Below are positions 52,623-61,486 of a stretch of 64,000 nucleotides of DNA, piece after piece. This stretch comes from Brachymonas wangyanguii. GTDB taxonomy: Bacteria > Pseudomonadota > Gammaproteobacteria > Burkholderiales > Burkholderiaceae_C. The position numbers and the translations under genes were made by a program. The notes below the pieces were generated by a model, which searched no databases, was not told the DNA's origin, and saw only the letters and a list, made by a program, of their open reading frames with translations. Numbering within the stretch: the first letter of the stretch is position 1; each line of letters begins with the position of its first letter. Location of the stretch: positions 2,294,001 through 2,358,000 of the forward strand of contig NZ_CP173677.1 in NCBI RefSeq assembly GCF_045055315.1. Reading direction: 5' to 3'.

Positions 52623-52723
52623 GCCGGCATTATCGACCAAGGTGACAGGGTTTGCAGCAATCCGCCCGCGCAGGGCTTGTGGCATAGTTGACGCTCACGT
52701 CAATCCGATTTCTGATCTGCTCC

Positions 52724-54400
52724 ATGCCACGCGCCAGCCAACTGCTCCACCCCGAACTGACCCCTGCCCCCCTGCGCCAGGCCGCCACCGTGCTGCTGGT
52801 ACGCGATGCCCCCGACGGCTGGGAAGTGCTGATGACCAAGCGCTCGTCCAAGGCCAGTTTTGCCGCCGACCTGTACGTGTTTCCCGGCGGCGCCGTCGAT
52901 GCCGCCGACCTGGCGATCCAGCAGCAGCCGCAGCTGTTCTGCCACCAGCCGCTGCAGGAAGGCGAGCCGCTGACCTGGGCGCTGGCCGCACTGCGCGAAA
53001 GTTTCGAGGAGGTTGGCGTGCTGCTGGCCACGCGTGCCGATGGCAGCCCGGCCACGCAGCAGGATGTCGATGCGCTCGATGCCGCCATCGGCCGCCGCAA
53101 CACGGCCCCGGCCTTTTACGATGCCTGCCGTGACGCTGGCCTGTGCCTGCGCGTGGATCAGGTCTACCTGCTGGCACGCTGGACCGGCCCGCTGGACATT
53201 CCCAAGCGCTTCGATACCCCGTTCCTGGTGGCGCGCATGCCCGAAGGCCAGCAGGCGCTGACCGACGACCACGAGCAGTTCGAAGCCTGCTGGGTGCGTC
53301 CGTCCGACGCGCTGGAGCGCCACGAACGCAATGAATTCGCCATCATGTTCCCGACGCACGGCACGCTGCAGCGCATTGCGCACTTTGCCAACGTGCAGGA
53401 GCTGCTGGACGCCTGCACGCCGCACCAGCCGCGCTGGCACTACATGCCGCGCGGCGCACAGCTGAATGGCGAGGAGGCACGCATCGTCAACGACGAACTC
53501 GCCTTTGGCGAGATCGGCCTGGTGACGCCGCACGGCCAGCCGGTACACCCGCTGGACTGGCAGCACGAGCGCCCGGTGCCACTGCTGCGCAACGTGCAGC
53601 GTCTGACCGCCAACAACAGCGGCCGCATGACCGGCCCCGGCACCAACAGCTATATCGTCGGCACGGCAGGCAGCGGCTATATCGTGATCGATCCGGGCCC
53701 GGCACTGCCCGATCACGTGCAGCGCCTGCACGATGCCTGCGGCGGCGATATCCGCCACATCGTCTGCACCCACTCGCACCCCGACCACAGCCCAGGCGTA
53801 CCGCTGCTGCAGGAACTGGTGGAGCGTAGCGGCCATCCGCGCCCGCAGCTCTACGGCCTGCCGCACGGCCCCGATGCGCGTGCCGACAGCCATCTTTCGC
53901 CGGACGTGGCACTGGCCGATGGCCAGCAGCTGGTGCTGCAGGAGGCGGATGGCAGCACGCACACGCTGCTGGCGCTGCACACGCCTGGCCATACCGCCAA
54001 CCATGTCTGCCTGGCACTGCTGGAAGATGGCCTGCTGTTCAGCGGCGACCATATCCTGAACGGCAACACCACCATCGTCGATCCGCCGGATGGCCATATG
54101 GGCGATTACCTGGCCTCGCTGGAACGGCTGGAACAGCTGTGCACGGGCCAGGACGTGCAATACATCCTGCCGGCGCACGGCCATGTGATGGAAGATGCCG
54201 CCGGCGCGATCCGCCGCCTGCATGCGCACCGCCTGATCCGCGAAGCCAAGGTACTGGCCGCGGTACAGGCGCTGCCCGATGGCCAGCCGGAAGACTGGGT
54301 GCCGCTGGCCTACCAGGACACGCCGGAAGCCCTGTGGCCGCTGGCGCGCCGTTCGCTGCTGGCGCACGTGCAGCACCTGCGCGAACTGGGTCAGATCTGA
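52724..54400 (+). CDS. NUDIX hydrolase fused to a metallo-beta-lactamase-fold hydrolase
   Basis: 558 residues from the ATG at 52724 (a TTG at 52688 would add 12). N-terminal half: NUDIX-like, VFPGGAVDA and ALRESFEEVGVLL, with a long insert between Gly and the RExxEE part. C-terminal half: MBL fold with THSHPDHSPG (HxHxDH), HTPGHTANH, FSGDHIL and LPAHGH, plus a C-terminal winged-helix-like tail as in LACTB2. Such fusions occur in Burkholderiales; function unknown, perhaps nucleotide or RNA processing. Faces rnpB tail to tail. Confidence 0.88.
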   Translation: MPRASQLLHPELTPAPLRQAATVLLVRDAPDGWEVLMTKRSSKASFAADLYVFPGGAVDAADLAIQQQPQLFCHQPLQEGEPLTWALAALRESFEEVGVLLATRADGSPATQQDVDALDAAIGRRNTAPAFYDACRDAGLCLRVDQVYLLARWTGPLDIPKRFDTPFLVARMPEGQQALTDDHEQFEACWVRPSDALERHERNEFAIMFPTHGTLQRIAHFANVQELLDACTPHQPRWHYMPRGAQLNGEEARIVNDELAFGEIGLVTPHGQPVHPLDWQHERPVPLLRNVQRLTANNSGRMTGPGTNSYIVGTAGSGYIVIDPGPALPDHVQRLHDACGGDIRHIVCTHSHPDHSPGVPLLQELVERSGHPRPQLYGLPHGPDARADSHLSPDVALADGQQLVLQEADGSTHTLLALHTPGHTANHVCLALLEDGLLFSGDHILNGNTTIVDPPDGHMGDYLASLERLEQLCTGQDVQYILPAHGHVMEDAAGAIRRLHAHRLIREAKVLAAVQALPDGQPEDWVPLAYQDTPEALWPLARRSLLAHVQHLRELGQI

Positions 54401-54434
54401 GCCCGGAAAACTGAGCCCGGCAAAGGAAAAAAGG

Positions 54435-54765
54435 GAAGCCTGCCGATACGCCGGATTCTGTGCGCGACGGTTGCCCGTCGCGTGACCGCCATTCATCTGG
54501 GCCGGGGGTCACCCCACCGGCTCGGTGCTACCTACCCGCCAGCTCTGCGGAACCACATCAACGCTGGCCTACTTGGTATTGCTGCGCGCAGAGATTGCCC
54601 GTTTCACCCGGACTGAACCGGCTCGTCTCTGTTGCTCTGATCCTCACCTTGGTCCTTGCGGCTTTCGGTGGAGAGGTGTTACCTCCTGCGCTGTCCTGTG
54701 CAGTCCGGACGTTCCTCCAGTGCGGTGTTTCCACGCTTGCACCAGCGGCGGCCTGGCAGGCTTCG
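54435..54765 (-). ncRNA. rnpB: RNase P RNA, bacterial class A
   Basis: On the minus strand the ends GAAGCCTGCC (5') and GGCAGGCTTC (3') form P1. Inside are GAGGAACGTCCGGACT (CR I area), GGGTGAAACGGGCAAUC-like sequence (as DNA), GUAGGUAGCACC-like J sequence and the 3' AGAATCCGGCGTAT. About 331 nt, near the usual class A size. Directly after P1 a run of six T (54427-54432 as A on the plus strand) gives a terminator. Ends are approximate. It is the catalytic part of RNase P, which trims tRNA 5' ends. Confidence 0.95.
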
Positions 54766-54771
54766 GGCGCG

Positions 54772-54800
54772 ATTATGGCCCAGGAAAACTGTCGTGGCAA
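54772..54800 (-). promoter_or_regulatory. Promoter of rnpB
   Basis: On the minus strand TTGCCA (54795-54800), 17-bp spacer, CATAAT (54772-54777), then 7 bases to the first base of P1. Spacing to the RNA 5' end is what a sigma70 promoter needs. Confidence 0.75.
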
Positions 54801-54896
54801 TGTGAACTTGGCGACATAAAACCCATCCAAGTGCTGCACGGTATCCGTACAACCCCTAGAATGCCGATTCTTTCCCATCCACGAGGACATCAAGCA

Positions 54897-55280
54897 ATGC
54901 CCCAACACACCCTGCTCAGCGGCAAGATCCACCGCGCCACCGTCACCCACTGCGAACTGCATTACGAAGGTTCCTGTGCCATCGACGAGGACCTGCTGGA
55001 CGCCTCCGGCATCCGTGAGTTCGAGCAAATCGCGATCTGGAACATCAACAACGGCGAACGTTTCAGCACCTACGCCATCAAGGCGGCACGCGGCAGCGGC
55101 ATCATCTCCATCAACGGCTCGGCCGCACGCCGCGCCAGCACCGGCGACCTGGTGATCATTGCCGCCTTCGTCGGCCTGGACGCGAGCGAGCTGGACAGCC
55201 ACAAGCCGCAGCTGGTGTTCGTGGACGAGCACAACCGCCAGATCGAACTGCGCCAGCACATCCCGACGCAGCAGCCCTGA
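54897..55280 (+). CDS. panD: Aspartate 1-decarboxylase
   Basis: 127 residues. LHYEGSCAIDEDLLDA contains the Gly-Ser self-cleavage site that yields the pyruvoyl group; KAARGSGIISINGSAAR and GDLVIIAAF follow as in E. coli PanD. Makes beta-alanine for pantothenate and CoA. GAGGA lies 9 bases before the ATG. Monocistronic by appearance, between rnpB and a convergent PIN gene. Confidence 0.96.
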   Translation: MPQHTLLSGKIHRATVTHCELHYEGSCAIDEDLLDASGIREFEQIAIWNINNGERFSTYAIKAARGSGIISINGSAARRASTGDLVIIAAFVGLDASELDSHKPQLVFVDEHNRQIELRQHIPTQQP

Positions 55281-55295
55281 GCGGCCGCCTGTCCC

Positions 55296-55754
55296 TCACA
55301 GGGCAGGCACTGGCTCCCAGCTGTCGGGCAGCAGCCGTGCCACCAGCACCTGCTGCTTCGCCAGCCGCTTGCGCAGCTTGAGCACCTGGGCATCCTTGCT
55401 CAGCAGGATCGCCTGGTGCGCGGCGGCCAGATCGACAAAGCACTGGTCGTCCGTATCCTTACAGCTGACGCCCGCCGGCCCGGCCGGCTCCACATACTGC
55501 ACCACCGCATCCATGCGCTGCAGCAGCTGTTCCGTGCTGTGGCCATAAAACGCCATGCGCGGGGCAATCTGCGGGTACTGCAGCACCCGCTCCAGCTCGT
55601 TGCGCATGCGCGGAATCGCCAGCCAGCGCAGCCGTTGCTGTTGCAGGGCCTGACGCAGCGGTTCCACCGCCGGCTCGGCAAACAGCAGCAAGTCGAGCAC
55701 GATATTGGTATCGATCACCACCACGCGGGTGGACGTGTCTTGCGGCAGCGTCAT
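55296..55754 (-). CDS. PIN-domain protein (COG1569-like)
   Basis: 152 residues. VVVIDTNIVLDLLLF with the first Asp, an early Glu in RMRNELERVL, then CKDTDDQCFVDLA and LLSKDAQVLKL: the acidic pattern of PIN ribonucleases annotated as putative toxin components. No antitoxin-like gene is next to it; it is the last gene after an rlmL-like gene and a lipoprotein gene, its start sharing one base with the lipoprotein stop. A non-TA nuclease role is equally possible. Confidence 0.85.
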   Translation of the reverse strand: MTLPQDTSTRVVVIDTNIVLDLLLFAEPAVEPLRQALQQQRLRWLAIPRMRNELERVLQYPQIAPRMAFYGHSTEQLLQRMDAVVQYVEPAGPAGVSCKDTDDQCFVDLAAAHQAILLSKDAQVLKLRKRLAKQQVLVARLLPDSWEPVPAL

Positions 55755-56779
55755 CAGAACTCCGGCACCGGACTCGGGCCACCCTCGATCAGCTCGAAAC
55801 GGCCGTCCTGGTAGCGATAGAGCTGGGACTGCTGCACCTCCTGGCGGCCGGTTTTCGGCTGCCAGAGACGCCCACGGTAGCGGATGCTGACATCGGCCGC
55901 CAGGCCCTCGCGCGAGATCGGGTGCACCTCGCCCTGCACATCAAAGCAGTCCTGTGCCGACTGCCGCTCGCCTGCAGCGCCCTGCCCCTGGAAGGCACTG
56001 TTGCGCTCCTGCCGCGACAGGCCGAGCTGCAGCGCGCAATCGGCATAGGCCTGGTTGCTGGCGGCCAGCCGCTCACGCAGGCTGGGCTGCATGCCTTGGG
56101 ACCGCAGCGTATAGCCATGCAGCCACTGGCCACACACGCCCTGCCAGCAGGCCGCGGGCTGGAAGGTCAGCAGGTAGTCATTCAGGCCCAGCTTGTAGAT
56201 CTGGCTCTCACCCGCAGTTCCGTCATGGCCGATCGCATCCACCACCGGCTGCCAGCGCGTGATGCGCCAGCGCTCGCCGTCCGATGCACGGCCGGCAGTG
56301 CCCGCCTCATGCAACAGGCTGAAATGGATGGCGCCGACATAGGCGCGCGTGGTCGGCGTCTGCAGCGTGCGCTGCTCGTTCTCCAGCGGCACCGATTCGA
56401 TCACCAGCGTGGCATGTTGCTGGCCAAAGCGGATCACTTCACGCGGCAGCACCGCCACGCGCACGCGCTGCTGCAGCTGTGCCACCGGCACGGCGCCCGG
56501 CGCCGGCAGCTCGCGGGGCGCGCTGGACGGCAGCATGGCCGCCGGCAGGCGTGCTGGCGGCAGTTCGGGCAGTGTCATGGTGGTGCGCCAGCGCACCTGC
56601 TCCTTCTCGACCAGCTGCTGGTCGTTGCCGAAGGCGGCATCCATCAGGGCGCTCGGATGCAGGCTGTTGGCGATGCCCAGGTGCTGCACCGCACTGGCAT
56701 CATTGGCCGGGCGCTCGCAGCCGGCCAGGGCCAGCAGCAAGGCCAGACCCAGCCATCGCCCGACACGCCCCAGGCTCAT
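55754..56779 (-). CDS. Predicted lipoprotein of unknown function
   Basis: 341 residues. Signal peptide with lipobox LALAGC (Cys about residue 21), so probably an outer- or inner-membrane lipoprotein facing the periplasm. The mature part has a Pro/Ala-rich segment, two Cys in ACWQGVCGQW and one each in YADCAL and AQDCFDV that may form disulfides, and a C-terminal RYRGRLWQPKTGR region. No family recognised. Overlaps the rlmL-like gene by 4 bases and the PIN gene by one. Confidence 0.75.
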   Translation of the reverse strand: MSLGRVGRWLGLALLLALAGCERPANDASAVQHLGIANSLHPSALMDAAFGNDQQLVEKEQVRWRTTMTLPELPPARLPAAMLPSSAPRELPAPGAVPVAQLQQRVRVAVLPREVIRFGQQHATLVIESVPLENEQRTLQTPTTRAYVGAIHFSLLHEAGTAGRASDGERWRITRWQPVVDAIGHDGTAGESQIYKLGLNDYLLTFQPAACWQGVCGQWLHGYTLRSQGMQPSLRERLAASNQAYADCALQLGLSRQERNSAFQGQGAAGERQSAQDCFDVQGEVHPISREGLAADVSIRYRGRLWQPKTGRQEVQQSQLYRYQDGRFELIEGGPSPVPEF

Positions 56780-58101
56780 GCGCCCGGCTCCGCCGGCGGA
56801 CCGCTGCGCGGCTGCATGGCACCGGCCACCAGGTCAAAACGGAACAGGCGGCACTCGATCGGGCCGTTCCACATCGGGATCTTGCGCGATTCACGCAGGC
56901 GCATGCGGCGCGGCAGCTCGCGATCGGGCGTAAGCAGCCAGGCAGTCCAGCCGGGGTAGTTGCGTTTCCAGTGGCTGGACAGGCGCTGGAAGAAGTCGTC
57001 GTTGTCCTCGGCCATCAGGGCATGTTCGCGACCACCACGGGTAGCTGCTGGTGCACGGTTCAGGCCGAGCCGGCCCTCGATACGCGGGCCCGCGGTGTGC
57101 ACGCGCTGGGCGCGTTCTTGCGCTCGCTCGCCAGCAACGCCGGCTGCGGCAATGCGCTCGCCATACGGCGGGTTGATCAGCAGCACGCCAGGCGTCTGGC
57201 CGGGCGGCATGCGCTGCAGCGCATCACCGCCGCGCAGCTCCAGCGCATGCGCCACGCCGGCACGCTGGGCGTTGCGCTGGGCAAAGTCCACCATGCGGTG
57301 CGCCACGTCACTGCCAAACACCAGCATCTCGGACGGGCGGATTTCGGCGCTGCGCGCCTGTTCACGCAACTGCTGCCAGACATGCGGCTGGAACGGCAGC
57401 AGGCGCTCGAAACCAAAGCGGCGCTGGCTGCCCGGCGCCATGCGACAGGCCATCTGCGCCGCCTCGACGGCAATCGTGCCGCTGCCGCAGCAGGGGTCGT
57501 ACAGCGGCACGCCCTGATCGGGCTGCCAGCCGCTGGCGGCAATCATGGCCGCGGCCAGGGTTTCCTTGAGCGGCGCGTCGCCCTTGTCCTCGCGCCAGCC
57601 ACGCTTGAACAGCGGCTCGCCCGAGGTATCGATATACAGCGCCATGCGGTCATTGGTCAGGTGCGCATAGATGCGCACATCGGGCCAGTGGGTATCCACG
57701 CTCGGGCGGCTGCCGGCGCGGTCACGGAAACGGTCGGCGACCGCATCCTTGATGCGCAAGGCGGCAAAGTTCAGGCTGCGCAGCGGGCTGCGCTGTGCCG
57801 TGATGTCAATGCGGAAGGTGTGGCGCGGCGTGAACCAGCTTTCCCAGGCGGTCTCGAAAGCGGCCTGGTAAAGATCGGATTCATTGGCATAGGGCGTGCG
57901 CGACAGCTGGACCAGCACGCGCTGCGCCAACCGGCTGTGCAGGTTGAGCAGCATGGCATCGCGCCAGCTGCCGTCCACCAGCACGCCAGCACGCAGGGGA
58001 CGCACCTGGGCGTCGCCCAGTCCGGTGATGGTGCGGGCCTCGGCGGCGAGATAGTCCTCGACACCGGCCGCACAGGGCAAAAACAGCTGCAGGGCATTCA
58101 T
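56776..58101 (-). CDS. rlmL: THUMP-domain rRNA guanine-N2 methyltransferase (RlmL N-terminal-like)
   Basis: 441 residues. An N-terminal THUMP domain (about 1-155), then the class I methyltransferase core with PLYDPCCGSGTIAVEAAQ (motif I) and LLINPPYGERI (motif IV NPPY). This matches the RlmL part of E. coli RlmKL, which makes m2G2445 in 23S rRNA; the RlmK half is not fused here, usual outside gammaproteobacteria. First gene of the operon with the lipoprotein and PIN genes. Confidence 0.9.
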   Translation of the reverse strand: MNALQLFLPCAAGVEDYLAAEARTITGLGDAQVRPLRAGVLVDGSWRDAMLLNLHSRLAQRVLVQLSRTPYANESDLYQAAFETAWESWFTPRHTFRIDITAQRSPLRSLNFAALRIKDAVADRFRDRAGSRPSVDTHWPDVRIYAHLTNDRMALYIDTSGEPLFKRGWREDKGDAPLKETLAAAMIAASGWQPDQGVPLYDPCCGSGTIAVEAAQMACRMAPGSQRRFGFERLLPFQPHVWQQLREQARSAEIRPSEMLVFGSDVAHRMVDFAQRNAQRAGVAHALELRGGDALQRMPPGQTPGVLLINPPYGERIAAAGVAGERAQERAQRVHTAGPRIEGRLGLNRAPAATRGGREHALMAEDNDDFFQRLSSHWKRNYPGWTAWLLTPDRELPRRMRLRESRKIPMWNGPIECRLFRFDLVAGAMQPRSGPPAEPGA

Positions 58102-58189
58102 CCCGTAACCTTACCAGAGTCTGTCAATACCGCCATGACGCAGCAGCAGGAAATTCGCCAGCAGCCTGCTCTTGGGACAAAATAGGCGC

Positions 58190-58417
58190 ATGACCAGCTC
58201 CCCCTCTCCCGCATCGGCCGATCCGGCCCTGATCTGTCCGCGTTGCGGCCAGTCCAACCAGTGTGCCGCAGCCGCCGGCCAGCCAGCGGGCAGCTGCTGG
58301 TGCCTGAACCAGCCAGTGCTGCCGGCGATCCGCGACGGCGCCCCGATCGGCGACCGCTGCTATTGCCCGGCCTGCCTGCAGGCGCTGCACCAGGCTGCTG
58401 TTGACGCCACCCCCTGA
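58190..58417 (+). CDS. Cysteine-rich CWC family protein
   Basis: 75 residues from the ATG at 58190. Cys pairs in ICPRCGQSNQC, the CWC of SCWCLN, and RCYCPACLQAL fit the small CWC family (PF14375), probably metal-binding. Function unknown. Ends 17 bp before the glutamine amidotransferase gene and likely shares its transcript. Confidence 0.85.
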   Translation: MTSSPSPASADPALICPRCGQSNQCAAAAGQPAGSCWCLNQPVLPAIRDGAPIGDRCYCPACLQALHQAAVDATP

Positions 58418-58434
58418 TCCAGGAGATTCCGCCC

Positions 58435-59232
58435 ATGTGCCAGTTGCTGGGGATGAACTGCAACACCCCGACCGACATCACTTTCAGCTTCAGCGGCTTC
58501 TCGCAGCGCGCCGGCGTCACCGACCACCACAGCGACGGCTGGGGCATCGCCTTTTTCGAGGGTCGCCATGATGCGCCGCCGGACGCGCCGGACAAGGGCG
58601 TGCGCCTGTTCGTGGACCACGAGGCAGCCAGCAGCTCGGCGATTGCCCAGCTGATCCGCAGCTACCCGATCAAGAGCCGCAACGTGATCGCGCATATCCG
58701 CAAGGCGACGCAAGGCGTGATTTCGCTGGAAAACTGCCATCCGTTCGTGCGTGAGCTGTGGGGACGCTACTGGGTATTCGCCCACAACGGCAATCTGGAA
58801 GATTTTCATCCGCACCTGCACCGCCAGTTCCAGCCGGTAGGCGATACCGACAGCGAGCGTGCCTTTTGCTGGATCATGCAGGAAGTGGCCAAGTCGCATG
58901 CCGCCATGCCCAGCGTGGAGGAGCTGACGCGCACCCTGCGCGAACTGATGCCGCAACTGGCCAGTCACGGCACCTTCAACATGCTGCTCTCCAATGGCGC
59001 TGCCTTGTGGGCGCATGCCAGCACCAACCTGCACTACATCGTGCGCCAGGCGCCGTTCACCACGGCACAGCTCAGCGATGAGGATGTGAGCATCGATTTT
59101 TCCGATGTCACCACGCCGCAGGACCGGGTCGCCGTGATTGCCACGCTGCCGCTGACCACCAATGAGCAGTGGACCGCGTTTGCCAGCGGCGAACTGCGCA
59201 CCTTTGTGGATGGTGCGCCGGTCGACTGCTGA
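58435..59232 (+). CDS. Class II glutamine amidotransferase (YafJ-like)
   Basis: 265 residues. MCQLLGMNC puts the nucleophile Cys at position 2 after Met removal; THHSDGWGIAF-like residues (DHHSDGWGIAFFEG), NVIAHIRKAT and NCHPFVRELWGRYWVFAHNGNL are typical. These proteins release ammonia from glutamine, but no synthase partner domain is present, and the acceptor is unknown. AGGAGA lies before the start. Confidence 0.92.
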   Translation: MCQLLGMNCNTPTDITFSFSGFSQRAGVTDHHSDGWGIAFFEGRHDAPPDAPDKGVRLFVDHEAASSSAIAQLIRSYPIKSRNVIAHIRKATQGVISLENCHPFVRELWGRYWVFAHNGNLEDFHPHLHRQFQPVGDTDSERAFCWIMQEVAKSHAAMPSVEELTRTLRELMPQLASHGTFNMLLSNGAALWAHASTNLHYIVRQAPFTTAQLSDEDVSIDFSDVTTPQDRVAVIATLPLTTNEQWTAFASGELRTFVDGAPVDC

Positions 59233-59283
59233 GGTACTACCCCGCTGATGCGGCAGCCGTAACGCCGCCGCTGGCCTGCTGCA

Positions 59284-60270
59284 TCAGGCAGCGCCGGGCT
59301 TGCGTGTGCGGCTGCTGGCCGGCTTGCTGGCAGCGGCCGGCTTGGCTGCCGTGGCGGGCTTGCTGCGACTGGCGGCGGGTTTGGCAGCGGGCTTGCTGGC
59401 CGCAGCACTGCTCGTCTTGCTGGCAGCCGGCTTGGCGGCAGCGGTACGCGGCGTTGCCGGCTTGCGCGTGCTGGCCGCAGGCTTGCTGGCGGCGGCAGCC
59501 GGCTTGGCCACCGGGGCAGCAGCCTTTGCCGCCGCTTCCTTGGCCGCAGCGGCCTCCTTCTCGGCACGCGCATCGGCTTCGGCCTGCATGCGGGCAGCAG
59601 CCTCTTCCTGCGCCTTCATGAAGTCGGCCTGCTGCTTGAGCACATCTTCCTGCGCCTGCTGGGCGATGCTCTGGAAGGTGTTCATCATGCTGCCCCACCA
59701 CTGGCCCGCCTGAGCCCAGGCTTCGTTGAAGGGGATTTCCGGGGTGGCTTCCGTGGCGGGCGGCTCGGCGGCAGCGGCTTGCGGAGCCGCCGCTGCAGTC
59801 GGCGAGGCCGACTGGCTGGCTGGCTCAGCATTGGCGCTGCCGGTGAACGGTTGCCAGAAGGCGGCAAACGGCGACACCGGCGCCTCTTCGGCTGCGGGCG
59901 CGGCTTCGCTGCTGTCGGGCGCGACCGCCTTGACTGCCTGCGTGACGCTGGAAACAGTATCGGCCGCAGCCTGCTGGAACACCTGCGCCATGTCGTTCAT
60001 GCTGACATTCATGTCCTGCAGCGTGCTCAGCGTCATTTTCTGCACTTCCAGCGCCTGGATCGTGGCCTTGAGCGCAGTGGTGTTCTGTTCCAGCCAGAAC
60101 TGCACGGTGCGCAGCTCCTGGATGCGGCGATCGACCTCTTCCGGGTCAACCGTGGGCGCGACCCACTGCGCGGCCGTGGGCGACAGGCCGCGCGGCTGCG
60201 TCATCTGGCGCAGGAAATCGAATCCGGGTACGAACTTGCTGAAATCAAAGCCGGCGGCATTCACGGTCAT
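59284..60270 (-). CDS. phaM: PhaM-type PHA granule regulatory protein
   Basis: 328 residues from the ATG at 60270. N-terminus FDFSKFVPGFDFLRQ and RIQELRTVQFWLEQN followed by TALKATIQALEVQKMTL match the PhaM family; the C-terminal ~110 residues are Ala/Lys/Pro repeats (KPAA, SKPA, TRKP) like histone H1 tails. In Ralstonia eutropha PhaM links PHB granules to the nucleoid and activates PHA synthase. A PhaM here implies PHA storage, although no pha synthesis gene is in the window. Confidence 0.88.
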   Translation of the reverse strand: MTVNAAGFDFSKFVPGFDFLRQMTQPRGLSPTAAQWVAPTVDPEEVDRRIQELRTVQFWLEQNTTALKATIQALEVQKMTLSTLQDMNVSMNDMAQVFQQAAADTVSSVTQAVKAVAPDSSEAAPAAEEAPVSPFAAFWQPFTGSANAEPASQSASPTAAAAPQAAAAEPPATEATPEIPFNEAWAQAGQWWGSMMNTFQSIAQQAQEDVLKQQADFMKAQEEAAARMQAEADARAEKEAAAAKEAAAKAAAPVAKPAAAASKPAASTRKPATPRTAAAKPAASKTSSAAASKPAAKPAASRSKPATAAKPAAASKPASSRTRKPGAA

Positions 60271-60390
60271 GGCGGGGTCCCCTGTCTGGTTGGCATGGAT
60301 CGGACAAGCATACCGCAAGCCACCGCTGCAGAACAGGCAGGCATTCCCTCAGGCCGGCAGCCACTGCTGCCAGGCCGCCGATTCAGGCCA

Positions 60391-60918
60391 TCAGTGGTGC
60401 ATCATCGGCATTTTCTGCTGCGGGCCGGCGCTACGTGTCAGCGCGTGCACCGGGACCTGCAGCGTACGCTCGACGGCCTTGCCCTGGGCATCGCGCAGCT
60501 CCAGCGTGAGCGGAATGACGCTGCCAGCCTGCACCGGGGCCTTCAGGTCCATCAGCATGATGTGGTAGCCACCCGGCTTGAGCGCGGTGGCCTGGCCGGC
60601 CGGCAAGGGCAGCTCGGGGAGATGGCGCATCTTCATCACGCCATCGATCACGGCCATTTCGTGCACTTCGACCACCGGCGTCAGCGGCGAACGGGCACCA
60701 ACCAGCGTCATGGCCTGGCTCGGCTGCAACTGCATGAAGGCACCGGTGGCCTGCTGGCCAGTGACCGTGGCACGGATCCAGGCATCATGCACCTGCAGCT
60801 GGTGCCCGGAGACAGCGGTGGCGGCAGCGCGTGCCGGAGTGGTTTGGGCCTGGCTGGCAAAAGGCGTGACCGCAGCGGCCAGGGCGATCAGCAGGGAAGA
60901 GATACGAATGGGGGACAT
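60391..60918 (-). CDS. Periplasmic copper chaperone PCu(A)C
   Basis: 175 residues. Signal peptide (cleavage likely near ASQA). Copper ligands follow the H-M-x(10)-M-x(21)-H-x-M pattern: VHEMAVIDGVMKMR and GGYHIMLMDL; the C-terminal MPMMHH may add ligands. It delivers Cu(I) to cytochrome oxidase assembly. It lies 153 bp after the DUF2946 gene, a frequent pairing. Confidence 0.92.
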   Translation of the reverse strand: MSPIRISSLLIALAAAVTPFASQAQTTPARAAATAVSGHQLQVHDAWIRATVTGQQATGAFMQLQPSQAMTLVGARSPLTPVVEVHEMAVIDGVMKMRHLPELPLPAGQATALKPGGYHIMLMDLKAPVQAGSVIPLTLELRDAQGKAVERTLQVPVHALTRSAGPQQKMPMMHH

Positions 60919-61071
60919 GGTCTTGCTCCGTCAATGGATAGTGGCAGGGTATAGCCCGCTGCAGTGGCCAAAAGGGGGAAAAGCAACACTGCAGCAGGTG
61001 CCAGCAGCGCGCCGGGCAGCTGCATGGCGAACACGCGCCGGCTGACAGGCACACGCCTGCCGGCGACCGGC

Positions 61072-61458
61072 TCAGCCGATGGCTGGCGGCGCGCGCGCCT
61101 TGAACGGAGAAGCCGCCACCACGGGCAGTGTCGGCTGGTGCCAGACCGGAACCGCTTCAGCTGTCTCGACCTGCGGTGGCAGGCCAAAGGTGGCGGCGGG
61201 CGGCGGAGCCTCGAGCGCCAGGCACAACGCACACTCCTTGCCGTGCTGCAGGCCCACTGACAGGGCATCACTGTCGACATCGATCCACTGGATGTGCCCC
61301 GCGCTGGAGCAGACCAGCCGCATGGATTCGGCATGCACCAGCGGGCTGACCCAGCTGGCGACCAGGGCCAACCAGACCAGGATGATCCAGCGACGCGCCC
61401 GCAGCGCCGGAGCGCGCAGCACGCGCTCGAATGGCTGGTGGTCGGCTGGAGTCCTCAT
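61072..61458 (-). CDS. DUF2946 family protein
   Basis: 128 residues. One N-terminal membrane helix (IILVWLALVASWVSPLVHA), then a conserved HGKECALCLAL with a possible metal site and CSSAGHIQWID. DUF2946 proteins are often next to copper genes, as here. Function unknown. The 153 bp after it up to the PCu(A)C gene hold no gene. Confidence 0.82.
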   Translation of the reverse strand: MRTPADHQPFERVLRAPALRARRWIILVWLALVASWVSPLVHAESMRLVCSSAGHIQWIDVDSDALSVGLQHGKECALCLALEAPPPAATFGLPPQVETAEAVPVWHQPTLPVVAASPFKARAPPAIG

Positions 61459-61486
61459 GGCAACTGATTATGAGAGCAACAGACAG

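Noticed and set aside
60785..61054. 89-codon minus-strand frame rich in Cys between DUF2946 and PCu(A)C genes
   Set aside because: It overlaps the PCu(A)C signal peptide in another frame and has no start context or conserved pattern.
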